Below are positions 1 through 6,923 of a DNA stretch of 24,185 bases, one piece after another (the first letter of the stretch is position 1; every line of letters begins with the position of its first letter). Source of the DNA: DASUFE01 sp036274675 (GTDB lineage Bacteria > Pseudomonadota > Gammaproteobacteria > HTCC5015). A program made the position numbers and the translations under genes. The notes beneath the pieces are model-generated. The model made no database searches. It saw only the letters and a program-made list of their open reading frames with translations, and was not told the DNA's origin. The stretch is taken from contig DASUFE010000044.1 in the NCBI GenBank assembly GCA_036274675.1, positions 1 through 24,185 on the forward strand. The letters are read 5' to 3'.

Positions 1-333
1 CCGGAACTCGAAGTCGAGGGCGAAATGCAGGGCGATGCCGCCATTTCCGAAGCCGTCAGGCAGCGAGTGTTCCCGGAGTCGAAATGCGACGGCACGCCGA
101 ATCTGTTACTGATGCCGGGACTGGACGCGGCCAATATCGGCTATACACTGGTCAAAAGCCTGGAAGACGGTGTGGTGGTGGGCCCGATTCTGGTGGGATT
201 CAAGCGGGCGGGCCATATCCTGACTCCCAGCGTTACCGTGCGCGGCATCGTCAACATGAGCGCGGTGGCGGTGGTGCACGCCCTTGATCTCGAAGAGGAT
301 GCAAAGGCGCGGGTGCGACCTGCCCCGTCATGA
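1..333 (+). CDS. maeB: NADP-dependent malic enzyme, C-terminal phosphotransacetylase-like part (5' end outside window)
   Basis: This is the last 110 codons of a gene that begins before the window. The frame is open from base 1 to the TGA at 331-333. The protein contains the stretches VEGEMQGDAA, NLLLMPGLDAANIGY, GPILVG and HILTPSVTVRGIVNM, which are typical of the phosphotransacetylase-like domain at the end of MaeB-type malic enzymes. Those enzymes decarboxylate malate to pyruvate and make NADPH in the cytoplasm; the C-terminal domain is usually regulatory (acetyl-CoA and related effectors) and not catalytic as a transacetylase. A stand-alone Pta or Ptb is the alternative, since the malic half is not visible, but the wording of the motifs fits MaeB better. 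Confidence 0.8.
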   Translation, partial: PELEVEGEMQGDAAISEAVRQRVFPESKCDGTPNLLLMPGLDAANIGYTLVKSLEDGVVVGPILVGFKRAGHILTPSVTVRGIVNMSAVAVVHALDLEEDAKARVRPAPS

Positions 334-383
334 AATCCCTCAAAGAGGACCCAATGGCATGGAGTCGGCTCGTTCTGACAGGT

Positions 384-416
384 GCCTCCCCCTGTAACTG
401 CTTCATGATGGGGGGC
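384..416 (+). terminator. Possible weak terminator after maeB
   Basis: GCCTCCCCC at 384-392 can pair with GGGGGGC at 410-416 with one bulged base, followed by a short A/T-rich run (gattattattag). The loop is long (17 bases) and there is no clear U tract, so this is only a candidate. Confidence 0.25.
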
Positions 417-436
417 GATTATTATTAGCTGGCGGT

Positions 437-467
437 GCTCCGTCCGGAGCCCACTTTTATATATAAT
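437..467 (+). promoter_or_regulatory. Candidate promoter and operator of the TRAP operon
   Basis: A perfect TATAAT is at 462-467. Just upstream, at 437-450, lies a perfect inverted repeat, GCTCCG-TC-CGGAGC, which covers where a -35 box would be; no good -35 sequence is seen. A start near 474 would give a leader of about 24 bases to the ATG at 498. The weak -35 plus overlapping dyad is what a regulated promoter could look like. This is inference from sequence pattern only. Confidence 0.4.
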
Positions 468-497
468 CCCGTCATCATTATGTTTATTGCACGCAAC

Positions 498-1337
498 ATG
501 CTTCGAAAAGCCATCTCTGGTCTGCAAGTGGCCTGGCTCCTGCTGCTGGGAGGCTGTGTCGGTAATCTGGCCGGTACTCTGTCGGATGCGATCCTTAACC
601 AGTCTGACCCGGAGACGGTTGAAGCCGGTCTTCCGGCTTATCTGATTCTGCTGGACGGGATGATTGCCTCGGATCCGAAGGACGAGGATCTGCTGCTGGC
701 GGGAGCCAAACTCTACAGCGCCTATGCCTCGGCTTTTGCGAATTCGCCCGAACGCGCCAAACGCTTGTCCGGCCGCGCGCTGGAATACGCCCGACGCGCA
801 GTGTGCGCGGAGATTGAAGCGTTGTGTTCCGCCATGTCGAATCCACCCGCCGCCTATGCGGAGGCCGTAAGCGCACTGGATGACGAAGACGACGCACCTT
901 ATCTTTACGCATTGGGCGGGGCCTGGGCCGGCTGGATCCAGGCGCATGCTGAAAGCTGGCAGGCGATCGCGGAACTGCCGAAGGTGCAGGCGACGATCGA
1001 GCGCGTGCTGGCGCTGGACGAGGCGCATGACAAGGGCGGCGCCCACCTTTATATGGGTGTGCTGCTGTGTCTGCGGCCCGCGGCCCTCGGCGGCCAGCCT
1101 GAGGCCGGGCGCAAACATTTTGAGCGCGCGCTGGAGCTTTCCGGCGGAAAGAATCTGATGGTCAAAGTACTCTATGCGAAACATTATGCGCGGCTGGTGT
1201 TCGATCGCGAATTGCATGACCGGCTGCTCCAGGAAGTGCTGGCGGCGCCCGTCGAGGCGCCAGGCATGACGCTCATTAATACGCTGGCGCAAGAGCAGGC
1301 GAAAGAATTGCTGGCAAGTTCGGCGGAATATTTTTAA
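498..1337 (+). CDS. tatT: TatT-type TPR lipoprotein of a TRAP transporter
   Basis: A 279-residue lipoprotein. Residues 1-20 form a lipoprotein signal peptide ending in LLLLGGC, so Cys20 would be lipidated. The ATG at 498 was chosen because it gives a normal-length signal peptide and lies just after the TATAAT at 462-467; an in-frame ATG at 480 is possible, and no strong ribosome site is seen for either. The body is helical and repeat-like, with the family wording GGAHLYMGVLL, HFERALELS and GKNLMVKVLYA. Known TatT proteins (for example Treponema Tp0956) are TPR-fold lipoproteins that form trimers with pores and partner with a DctP-like protein called TatP. The genes for a binding protein and both TRAP permease subunits follow on the same strand, which supports the call. 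Confidence 0.82.
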   Translation: MLRKAISGLQVAWLLLLGGCVGNLAGTLSDAILNQSDPETVEAGLPAYLILLDGMIASDPKDEDLLLAGAKLYSAYASAFANSPERAKRLSGRALEYARRAVCAEIEALCSAMSNPPAAYAEAVSALDDEDDAPYLYALGGAWAGWIQAHAESWQAIAELPKVQATIERVLALDEAHDKGGAHLYMGVLLCLRPAALGGQPEAGRKHFERALELSGGKNLMVKVLYAKHYARLVFDRELHDRLLQEVLAAPVEAPGMTLINTLAQEQAKELLASSAEYF

Positions 1338-1380
1338 AACCCGTAATTACACAGTCTGGACTTAACAGAGGGGGGGACGG

Positions 1381-1929
1381 ATGAAGCGACTGCTTGCAAT
1401 GGTGATTTTTGCATTACCAAGTCCAGTCGTTTTCGCGCAGGCTCCCGTTGAAGCAGGCGCCTGGTACATGGGTCTGCAGAGCGGGTTGGGCCATATAAAT
1501 GTCGGCAACGATAATGCAGACTCTTTTGGGTTCAGCTGGTCGCTGGGGTACCGCTTCAATTCCGGATTACTTGCGGAAGCGGGCGCGTCCCTGCAGACAA
1601 GCGACGATATATTCGGCAACGGGGATACCTACGACCTTAAACGCGAAGAGTTGTTGCTGGGATATCAATTCAGGCTCGGTGATACGATGCGGCTTATTCC
1701 CAAGTTTGGCAGGGTAAACTGGGATCTCCACTCCAGGGATGGCGCGTTGATCAGTGCGAGTGAAGACGCTCAATCGCAGGATCTCGGCAAAGGGACTGCT
1801 AATATAGCCGAACTGGTTCTTGAGTTCCGGATCAACGATACCCTGCAGCTGGGCGTAGCATATGAAAAGCTCAGGTACAGATTCGGGGAATCGAAAACCA
1901 CCGATTTTTCAATCAGGTTCGAATTCTGA
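1381..1929 (+). CDS. Small outer-membrane beta-barrel protein, first of a tandem pair
   Basis: A 182-residue secreted protein. Residues 1-19 form a signal peptide (VVFA, then Gln). The mature part of about 160 residues has alternating aromatic and hydrophobic beta-strand patterns (WYMGLQSGLG, FSWSLGYRFNSG, ELLLGYQFRLG, LQLGVAYEKLRYRFG) and ends in IRFEF. A terminal Phe is the usual recognition signal for insertion by the BAM complex, and the size suits an eight-stranded barrel. A G-rich ribosome site (gaggggggg) lies just before the ATG. It shares the segment TSDDIF and overall layout with the next gene, so the two are probably duplicates. Its place between tatT and dctP suggests a role in the same uptake route. 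The substrate is unknown. Confidence 0.75.
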   Translation: MKRLLAMVIFALPSPVVFAQAPVEAGAWYMGLQSGLGHINVGNDNADSFGFSWSLGYRFNSGLLAEAGASLQTSDDIFGNGDTYDLKREELLLGYQFRLGDTMRLIPKFGRVNWDLHSRDGALISASEDAQSQDLGKGTANIAELVLEFRINDTLQLGVAYEKLRYRFGESKTTDFSIRFEF

Positions 1930-1978
1930 GGCTTTGAAGACTACAATCCGCTGATTCACATCAGCAGGGGGAGTATTA

Positions 1979-2560
1979 ATGAAACGCATCGTGAGCATAT
2001 GGTTTTTCGCGGCGCTGCTTGGGTTGTCTGCCGCCGCGCAAGCGGCGCCGGCTGCACAAGCGATCCCGGCCGCGACAGCAAGAAATACGTTTATCGTTCT
2101 GAAGTCGGGTGTCGGCGATATCCAGGTTAAGGACGAATTCGCGATCAACGGGCTAACGGAGGAGCAGGATATTGCCAGCGCCGGCCTGTTCGCGGGATAT
2201 ATTTTCGATTCCGGTTTCGGTATCGAGGCGGGTTTTTCGGGGGAGACCAGCGACGATATTTTCGAGTCCTATGATGTGTTCCAGACGATCGCGATGGTGG
2301 TTTATACTTTCCGTCCCGCCACGGATTTCACCATTGTCCCGAAGCTCGGCGTCTCCATGTGGGAGCTCGACACCTTTAAATCGGGTTTTCCTTTCGGCGA
2401 GAGTGAGGAGCATTCATACGATGGCACGGACATGATTTGGTCGGTCGAAGGGGAATATTCACTGACCAAACTGGTCCAACTGAATCTTTCCTATACTCAG
2501 GGAAATTATGATTTCGGTGACCTCGATTCATACCGCCTCGGAGTGGAGTTCGATTTCTAA
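1979..2560 (+). CDS. Small outer-membrane beta-barrel protein, second of a tandem pair
   Basis: A 193-residue secreted protein with a signal peptide cleaved near AQA (residues 20-22) followed by an Ala/Pro-rich linker. Strand-like segments include AGLFAGYIFDSGFGIEAGF, TIAMVVYTFRP, VQLNLSYTQGNYDFG and a C-terminal GVEFDF ending in Phe. The motif TSDDIF and the YxFxSGxxxEAG pattern match the preceding gene, which points to a tandem duplication that has since diverged considerably. A good ribosome site (agggggag) lies 6-13 bases before the ATG. The gene ends 4 bases before the dctP start, so the two are very likely co-transcribed and possibly translationally coupled. The barrel family cannot be named more exactly by eye. 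Confidence 0.75.
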   Translation: MKRIVSIWFFAALLGLSAAAQAAPAAQAIPAATARNTFIVLKSGVGDIQVKDEFAINGLTEEQDIASAGLFAGYIFDSGFGIEAGFSGETSDDIFESYDVFQTIAMVVYTFRPATDFTIVPKLGVSMWELDTFKSGFPFGESEEHSYDGTDMIWSVEGEYSLTKLVQLNLSYTQGNYDFGDLDSYRLGVEFDF

Positions 2561-2564
2561 GACC

Positions 2565-3602
2565 ATGGATAAACTGATGAAAACGGGACGCTTATTACTG
2601 GCTTGTATTTTATGGGTTGCAACGCAGTCAGTCTGGGCCGCCGAGACGGCGCAGGCCGTCGAGCTCAAAATCGCGACGCTGGCTCCGGATTCCACCACCT
2701 GGATGAAGGAAATGCGCGCGGGCGCCGCCGAGATCGAGGGCAAGACGGCAGGCCGCGTCAAGTTCAAGTTTTATCCGGGCGCCGTGATGGGCAACGACGA
2801 GGCGGTGCTGCGCAAGATCCGCATCGGTCAGTTGCAGGGAGGCGCGATCACTGCGGGCACGCTGGCGGGGATATATCCAGACGCCCAGGTCTACAGCCTG
2901 CCGCTGCAGATTCAGACTATCGAGGAAGTGAACTATGTGCGTCAGCACATGGATGATAAGTTGCGCGCCGGAGCGGCCGGACACGGGATGGAGGTGGTCG
3001 GCATCAGCAACGGCGGTTTCGCCTACCTGGCGGGCAGCAAGCCGATCACGAGTATCGCATCGCTCAAGGACCAGCGCACCTGGGTGCCCGAGGGCGACCG
3101 GGTGTCGGCGACCATGTTCAAGGCGGCCGGCATCTCGCCGACTCCGCTACCGATGGCCGATGTCTATACCGCGCTGCAGACCGGGCTGCTCGACGTAGTG
3201 GCTTCCAACCCTTCGAGCCTGATCGCATTTCAGTGGCATACCAAAATCAAATACATTACCGACGTGCCCATGGTCTTCCTTGTCGGCATGCTGGTGATCG
3301 ACAAGCGTGCATTTGACCGCCTGCAGCCGCCGGACCAGGCGATCGTGCGCGAGGTGATGGCGGCGAAATTCCGCAAACTCGATGAACTGAACGAACAGGA
3401 CAACACCGAAGCGCGGCGCGCCCTGGAAGCCGGCGGCATCGAATTCGTAAAGCCCTCGGCCGAGGAGAAGCAGGCCTGGCAGCAGATCGCCGACAGCACG
3501 CTGAAAGAGCTTGAGCAGGCCGGTGCTTATTCGAAAGAGACGCTGCAGGAACTGCAAAAGCATCTGGCCGCGTTTCGGGCCGGTAACAAACAACAGAAAT
3601 AA
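2565..3602 (+). CDS. dctP: TRAP transporter substrate-binding protein, DctP family (TatP-like)
   Basis: A 345-residue periplasmic binding protein. Residues 1-25 form a signal peptide (LLLACILWVATQSVWA). Family hallmarks are LKIATLAPDSTTWMKEM at the N-terminus of the mature protein, FYPGAVMGNDEAVLRKIRIGQLQGG, and PTPLPMADVYTALQTGLLD in the second lobe. The frame is open further upstream, but the ATG at 2565 (or 2577) is the first that gives a signal peptide; 2565 lies 4 bases after the barrel gene. At the place where most DctP proteins have the carboxylate-binding Arg (consensus xIRVP), this one reads RTWVPEGD with Trp173. That agrees with TatP-type proteins, which are thought to bind hydrophobic ligands and not simple organic acids. 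It would hand its ligand to DctQM. Confidence 0.85.
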   Translation: MDKLMKTGRLLLACILWVATQSVWAAETAQAVELKIATLAPDSTTWMKEMRAGAAEIEGKTAGRVKFKFYPGAVMGNDEAVLRKIRIGQLQGGAITAGTLAGIYPDAQVYSLPLQIQTIEEVNYVRQHMDDKLRAGAAGHGMEVVGISNGGFAYLAGSKPITSIASLKDQRTWVPEGDRVSATMFKAAGISPTPLPMADVYTALQTGLLDVVASNPSSLIAFQWHTKIKYITDVPMVFLVGMLVIDKRAFDRLQPPDQAIVREVMAAKFRKLDELNEQDNTEARRALEAGGIEFVKPSAEEKQAWQQIADSTLKELEQAGAYSKETLQELQKHLAAFRAGNKQQK

Positions 3603-3622
3603 AATAATTAAATAAAATAATT
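3597..3622 (+). repeat. Tandem 13-bp direct repeat at the dctP stop codon
   Basis: The unit aaataaaataatt occurs twice head to tail (3597-3609 and 3610-3622). The first copy contains the dctP stop codon. The stretch is very A+T-rich compared with the flanking genes and makes up most of the dctP-dctQ gap. Confidence 0.8.
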
Positions 3623-3639
3623 AACGGTAAAGCGCGATC

Positions 3640-4146
3640 ATGAGCAAGCTTCAGGGGCGGCTGGATAAACTGCGCCAGTGGGTATGGCGCCTCGAGGATG
3701 TCCTGATCTTGCTGCTGCTGCTCGGCATGATCGGGTTGGCCTGCCTTCAGATTTTCATACGCAATGCTTTCGACGCCGGTTTGCTCTGGGCTGACCCGGT
3801 ATTACGCGTGCTGATGCTGTGGTCGGCGCTGCTGGGTGCTATGGCCGCCAGCCGGCATGACAAGCACATGAGCATCCATATTTTCGCCAACTGGCTGGGC
3901 CCCCGCCCGCTGCACATTATAAAAATCTTTACCGCGCTTTTTGCGGCGCTGATATGCGGTATCGCGGCCTTTTACGCCGGCTGGTTCGTGATGGATGAAT
4001 ACCAGTACAGTACGGCGGATATCGCCGGTATCCGCGGTTGGTGGTTTGAACTGATCATGCCGCTGGCTTTCTCTTCAATGGCCTTGCGTTTTGCCTTGCA
4101 GATCTTGCGCGAAATTCGAACACTGCTAAAAGGCTCCCCCCCATGA
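3640..4146 (+). CDS. dctQ: TRAP transporter small permease subunit, DctQ family
   Basis: A 168-residue membrane protein with four predicted helices at about residues 20-40, 48-69, 93-116 and 134-156, the normal topology of DctQ. The segment FIRNAFDAGLLWADPVLRVLMLWSA fits the DctQ pattern of an amphipathic stretch before the second helix. The protein pairs with the large DctM subunit in the inner membrane to make a sodium-driven secondary transporter. Its stop codon overlaps the dctM start (ATGA), showing translational coupling. The ribosome site in front of the ATG is weak, after an A+T-rich spacer. Confidence 0.85.
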   Translation: MSKLQGRLDKLRQWVWRLEDVLILLLLLGMIGLACLQIFIRNAFDAGLLWADPVLRVLMLWSALLGAMAASRHDKHMSIHIFANWLGPRPLHIIKIFTALFAALICGIAAFYAGWFVMDEYQYSTADIAGIRGWWFELIMPLAFSSMALRFALQILREIRTLLKGSPP

Positions 4147-5408
4147 TTCTGTGGATCGTACTCATCCTGTTGCTGCTGGCGGGAGCGCCGTTGTTTACGA
4201 TCATGCTCGCCTGCGCCATGCTGGGTTTTTACCAGAACGATATACACCTGTCGGCGGTCGCCATCGAGTTCTACCGCGTTGCCGATATGCAGGTGCTGAT
4301 CGCCATTCCGCTGTTCACCATCAGCGGCTACATCCTGGGTTACAGCCGCTCGCCGCAACGGCTGGTGGAGCTGACCGAGGCCTTGCTGGGCTGGGTGCCG
4401 GGAGGTCTCGCGATCGTTTCCCTGATCGCCTGCGCGCTGTTCACTGCGTTCACCGGGGCCTCCGGTGTCACTATTGTCGCGATGGGAGCGCTGCTCTTTC
4501 CCGCCCTGAAGCACGCGGGTTATCCGGAACGTTTCAATCTCGGGCTGATCACTACCTCCGGCAGCCTTGGGTTGTTATTCGTCCCGTCACTGCCGATCAT
4601 CCTCTACGGCGTGGTGGCGCAGCAGATGTCGCTTCCGGAACCGGTCCAGATTGACGATATGTTCCTGGCCGGCCTGCTGCCCGGCCTGCTGATGATCGTG
4701 CTGCTGTCGATCTGGAGCGCCTTGCAGTACCGGCCTGTGTTCACAGAAGCTTCTGGCAAGACAGTCTGGGCGACGATCAAGGCGGCGGCCTGGGAAATTC
4801 CGTTGCCCGTGGTGGTGCTGGGAGGTATCTACGGGGGCTGGATCGCGGTCTCGGAGGCGGCGGCCATCACGGCGCTCTATGTGCTGATCGTCGAAGTCGG
4901 CATCCGCCGCGAAATAGCGCTCAAGGATCTGCCGCGCATCGTGCGCGAATCGATGATGATGGTCGGCGGCATCATGGTGATCATCGGCGCCTCGATGGCC
5001 TCGACCAATTACATGATCGACGCCGAAATACCCTCGCGCCTGTTCGAGTTCGTGACCAGCCACGTCCACACCCGGTGGACCTTCCTCTTGTTGCTGAATG
5101 TTTTCCTGCTGCTGCTCGGTATGATCCTGGACATATTTCCCGCCATCGTGTTGATGGTGCCCTTGCTGTTGCCGGTCGGGCTGGCGTATGGCGTGCACCC
5201 GGTGCACCTCGGCATTATCTTCCTGGCTAACCTGCAGATCGGCTATTTCATGCCGCCGGCGGGGATCAACCTGTTTATCTCCAGTTATTACTTCGACAAG
5301 CCGATCCTCGAAATCTGCCGCGCCTGCATTCCCTTCTTCTTCATCCTGTTGCTGTCGGTGCTGATTATCACCTACGTGCCCTGGCTGAGTCTGGCCTTGC
5401 TGAACTGA
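4143..5408 (+). CDS. dctM: TRAP transporter large permease subunit, DctM family
   Basis: A 421-residue, strongly hydrophobic inner-membrane protein with about a dozen helices, a usual DctM length. Family signatures include LIAIPLFTISGYIL, FTAFTGASGVTIVAMGALLFPALKHAGYP, VPSLPIILYGVVAQ, EAAAITALYVLIV, LGMILDIFPAIVLMVPLLLPV and IGYFMPPAGINLFISS. It is the elevator-type transport subunit that moves the ligand delivered by the binding protein, driven by a sodium gradient. It overlaps dctQ by four bases and is the last gene of the apparent six-gene operon, as the following 370 bases are repeats and the next gene is on the other strand. Confidence 0.9.
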   Translation: MILWIVLILLLLAGAPLFTIMLACAMLGFYQNDIHLSAVAIEFYRVADMQVLIAIPLFTISGYILGYSRSPQRLVELTEALLGWVPGGLAIVSLIACALFTAFTGASGVTIVAMGALLFPALKHAGYPERFNLGLITTSGSLGLLFVPSLPIILYGVVAQQMSLPEPVQIDDMFLAGLLPGLLMIVLLSIWSALQYRPVFTEASGKTVWATIKAAAWEIPLPVVVLGGIYGGWIAVSEAAAITALYVLIVEVGIRREIALKDLPRIVRESMMMVGGIMVIIGASMASTNYMIDAEIPSRLFEFVTSHVHTRWTFLLLLNVFLLLLGMILDIFPAIVLMVPLLLPVGLAYGVHPVHLGIIFLANLQIGYFMPPAGINLFISSYYFDKPILEICRACIPFFFILLLSVLIITYVPWLSLALLN

Positions 5409-5780
5409 AGATTTTATTTTTCCTCCCGCGGAGGCGCAGGGGACGCAGAGAAACGTGGGGGAATAAATTCAAAAAATATTTCTCACGGAGGCACGGAGTA
5501 CACGAAGGTTAAAATCAACCCGGGTTTACGAATTTAACGTAGGTTGGCGGTGAGCGTAGCGAACCCCAACACTCTTGTCCGTTGGGTTTTGCAGCTCAAC
5601 CCATCCGAAGATTTTAATTATCTTGCGGAGGCGAGGAGAAACGCGGGAAGGATAATAAGTTTCTCTCGTGGATGCGGGGAGCCGCATAATCATCACCCTG
5701 GCTTTCAGCCATCCCCCTTCGTCCCGAAGGGGGAAGCAGGGGGATGCTCTTCCGGGTCTCCGCGTCCCTGCGAGAGGTCT
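5409..5780. repeat. Intergenic repeat mosaic after dctM
   Basis: No gene is seen here. The stretch is pieced together from interspersed repeats. At 5427-5455 and 5752-5775 there are CGCAGAG/CTCCGCGTCCCTGCG-type sequences that resemble those at 8775-8853. At 5485-5510 there is an ACGGAGGCACGGAG-type unit. At 5539-5570 there is a 32-base unit (gtaggttggcggtgagcg and on) whose reverse complement recurs at 15778-15809. At 5710-5746 there is a hairpin unit also found at 14340-14397. Open frames here, such as one starting MAVSVANPN, are by-products of the repeats. Confidence 0.75.
5713..5733. repeat. Perfect 9-bp hairpin of the CATCCCCC...GGGGGATG repeat family (copy 1)
   Basis: CCCCCTTCG at 5713-5721 pairs perfectly with CGAAGGGGG at 5725-5733 around a TCC loop. 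It sits inside a wider unit opened by CATCCCCC at 5710 and closed by GGGGGATG at 5739-5746. The second copy, at 14355-14375, has the loop GGA, so the two copies are in opposite orientation. Without a U tract it is not a standard terminator, but it would fold strongly in RNA downstream of dctM. Confidence 0.8.
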
Positions 5781-6185
5781 TTATTCTTTCTTCGGGAATC
5801 GCAGATGCAGCAGCGCGCCGCCGAGAAGGGCGCTCAAGCCATAGAAAGTCCAGGGGCGTTCAGGGGAGGCTTGCGGGGGTTCGATGATAAAGGCGGCAAG
5901 GAGCAGCACGGTCGAGAGTAACAGCAGGCCGCTGCCGATGTACTGGGCGATGCGGCGGCCACGCTCGGGCGCCAGCGTCAGGTAGGAGCCGAGCAGCAGG
6001 TTGAGCAGCGCCGGCAGCAGCAGATAGATATGATTGGCGCGGAACAGAAAACGCACGGCCTCGTTATGGCCGTAGAGCTCCGGGTTGCTGAAACCCTGGT
6101 AAACCAACCCCATATACTGGCCGCTGATAATGAACAGTATCAGAGTCAGTGCGCCGATGATGTAATGCCCGGATCGGATCCACAT
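5781..6185 (-). CDS. Conserved four-helix membrane protein of unknown function
   Basis: A 134-residue protein with four hydrophobic segments: about residues 7-25, 48-67, 83-103 and 115-130. The start at 6185 (MWIRSGHY) is preferred over the ATG six bases upstream, since AGAGG lies 7 bases before it but only one base before the upstream ATG. Visible features are RSGHYIIGALTLILFIISGQYMGL near the start and FRANHIYLLLPALLNLLLG in the middle; the His residues near helix ends could bind a cofactor, but this is speculation. The name of the family is not recognised. It is a single gene between repeat blocks on both sides, so its neighbours say nothing about its role. Confidence 0.65.
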   Translation of the reverse strand: MWIRSGHYIIGALTLILFIISGQYMGLVYQGFSNPELYGHNEAVRFLFRANHIYLLLPALLNLLLGSYLTLAPERGRRIAQYIGSGLLLLSTVLLLAAFIIEPPQASPERPWTFYGLSALLGGALLHLRFPKKE

Positions 6186-6201
6186 GTTCATGCCTCTTAA
6201 T

Positions 6202-6284
6202 GTAACCCGGATGGAGCGGAGCGGAATCCGGGAAGCGCGGATTTAGATTCCATCCCGGATTTTACTTTGTTTCATCCAGGCTAC
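6202..6284. repeat. Imperfect long hairpin repeat (GTAGCCCGGATG family)
   Basis: The left arm at 6202-6233 begins GTAACCCGGATGGAGCG and ends AATCCGGGA. The right arm at 6251-6284 ends TCATCCAGGCTAC. Read in reverse complement the right arm gives GTAGCCTGGATGAAAC and then AATCCGGGATG, so the arms pair over about 32 bases with scattered mismatches. Sequences of this kind are common intergenic repeats in proteobacteria. This copy lies between the four-helix membrane protein gene and the small remnant ORF upstream of it. Confidence 0.7.
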
Positions 6285-6301
6285 AAACTGCTGTTGAATA
6301 T

Positions 6302-6448
6302 TCAAGCATCATTCTCCCTGCATTCCCGGCGCGTCCGTAAGAGGAAGAATATAAATGTCTGTTTGAATGTCGGGTGCTTGAACAATATACTGGCGACCAG
6401 CGTGAAGGCGGTCAGGCGGTGGATGAAAGCCATGACGGCTGCGTTCAT
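6302..6448 (-). pseudogene. Possible truncated membrane-protein remnant (48 codons)
   Basis: The minus strand reads ATG at 6448 to TGA at 6302. The first half, MNAAVMAFIHRLTAFTLVAS, looks like the first helix of a DUF2214-type membrane protein, in which a His-rich helix of this kind opens the protein. After about residue 24 the sequence becomes basic and Cys/Arg-rich with no further membrane-protein pattern. It ends close to the hairpin repeat at 6202-6284. An upstream GGGGAC could serve as a weak ribosome site. The likely reading is a gene start that lost its remainder, but a chance ORF cannot be ruled out. Confidence 0.3.
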
Positions 6449-6569
6449 TTGAGTCCCCGCGGATCAGTGGTTACGCGGGACGGATTATGAGCTAATCAGC
6501 GGTTGCAAGGGAGAGCGCCGGGCGTTTGCGTCTCTAAGTTTCATCGGCTTTGAATCAGGAGCGAATACA

Positions 6570-6914
6570 ATGAATCAAACGAATACGCAGGAGTCGACAA
6601 AAACCCTGACCCTGGTTATCTATGTCCTGCAGGCCGCCGCATTTTTTAACGGCCTGACCTTTGTGGTCGGTGTGATCATCAATTACATAAAACTGGAGGA
6701 TGTCGCCGGCACCTGGCTGGCTTCGCACTTCCGCTGGCAGATGCGTACCTTCTGGTTCGGCCTGCTATGGTGTGCTCTCGGCATGGTCACCATTCCGATC
6801 GTTATCGGTTTTTTCATCCTTGCGGTTACCGGGATCTGGATAATTTACCGGATCGTCAAGGGTATATTGCGTTTGCTGGAAAACAAGGAAATGTATGTGC
6901 CGGTGGTTATTTGA
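6570..6914 (+). CDS. DUF4870-like small membrane protein
   Basis: A 114-residue membrane protein. The pattern is TLVIYVLQAAAFFNGLTFVVGVIINYIK, then GTWLASHFRWQMRTFWFGLLW, then a third helix followed by WIIYRIVKGILRLLENK. This arrangement of three helices, with SHFRWQxRTFW between the first and second and YRxxKGxxRL after the third, matches the DUF4870/COG3671 group of small inner-membrane proteins, whose role is unknown. The ribosome site AGGAG lies 8 bases before the ATG. The gene ends 9 bases before cmoA, so the two are probably co-transcribed, although no functional link is known. Confidence 0.72.
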   Translation: MNQTNTQESTKTLTLVIYVLQAAAFFNGLTFVVGVIINYIKLEDVAGTWLASHFRWQMRTFWFGLLWCALGMVTIPIVIGFFILAVTGIWIIYRIVKGILRLLENKEMYVPVVI

Positions 6915-6923
6915 GGAGCGAGC

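Noticed and set aside
141..1292. 383-codon open frame on the minus strand
   Set aside because: It runs antisense to tatT and maeB, which have clear family motifs. Its protein is rich in Arg, Gln and His with no recognisable domain.
5544..5921. 125-codon frame starting MAVSVANPN
   Set aside because: It starts in an interspersed repeat, crosses other repeats and ends inside the membrane-protein gene on the opposite strand.
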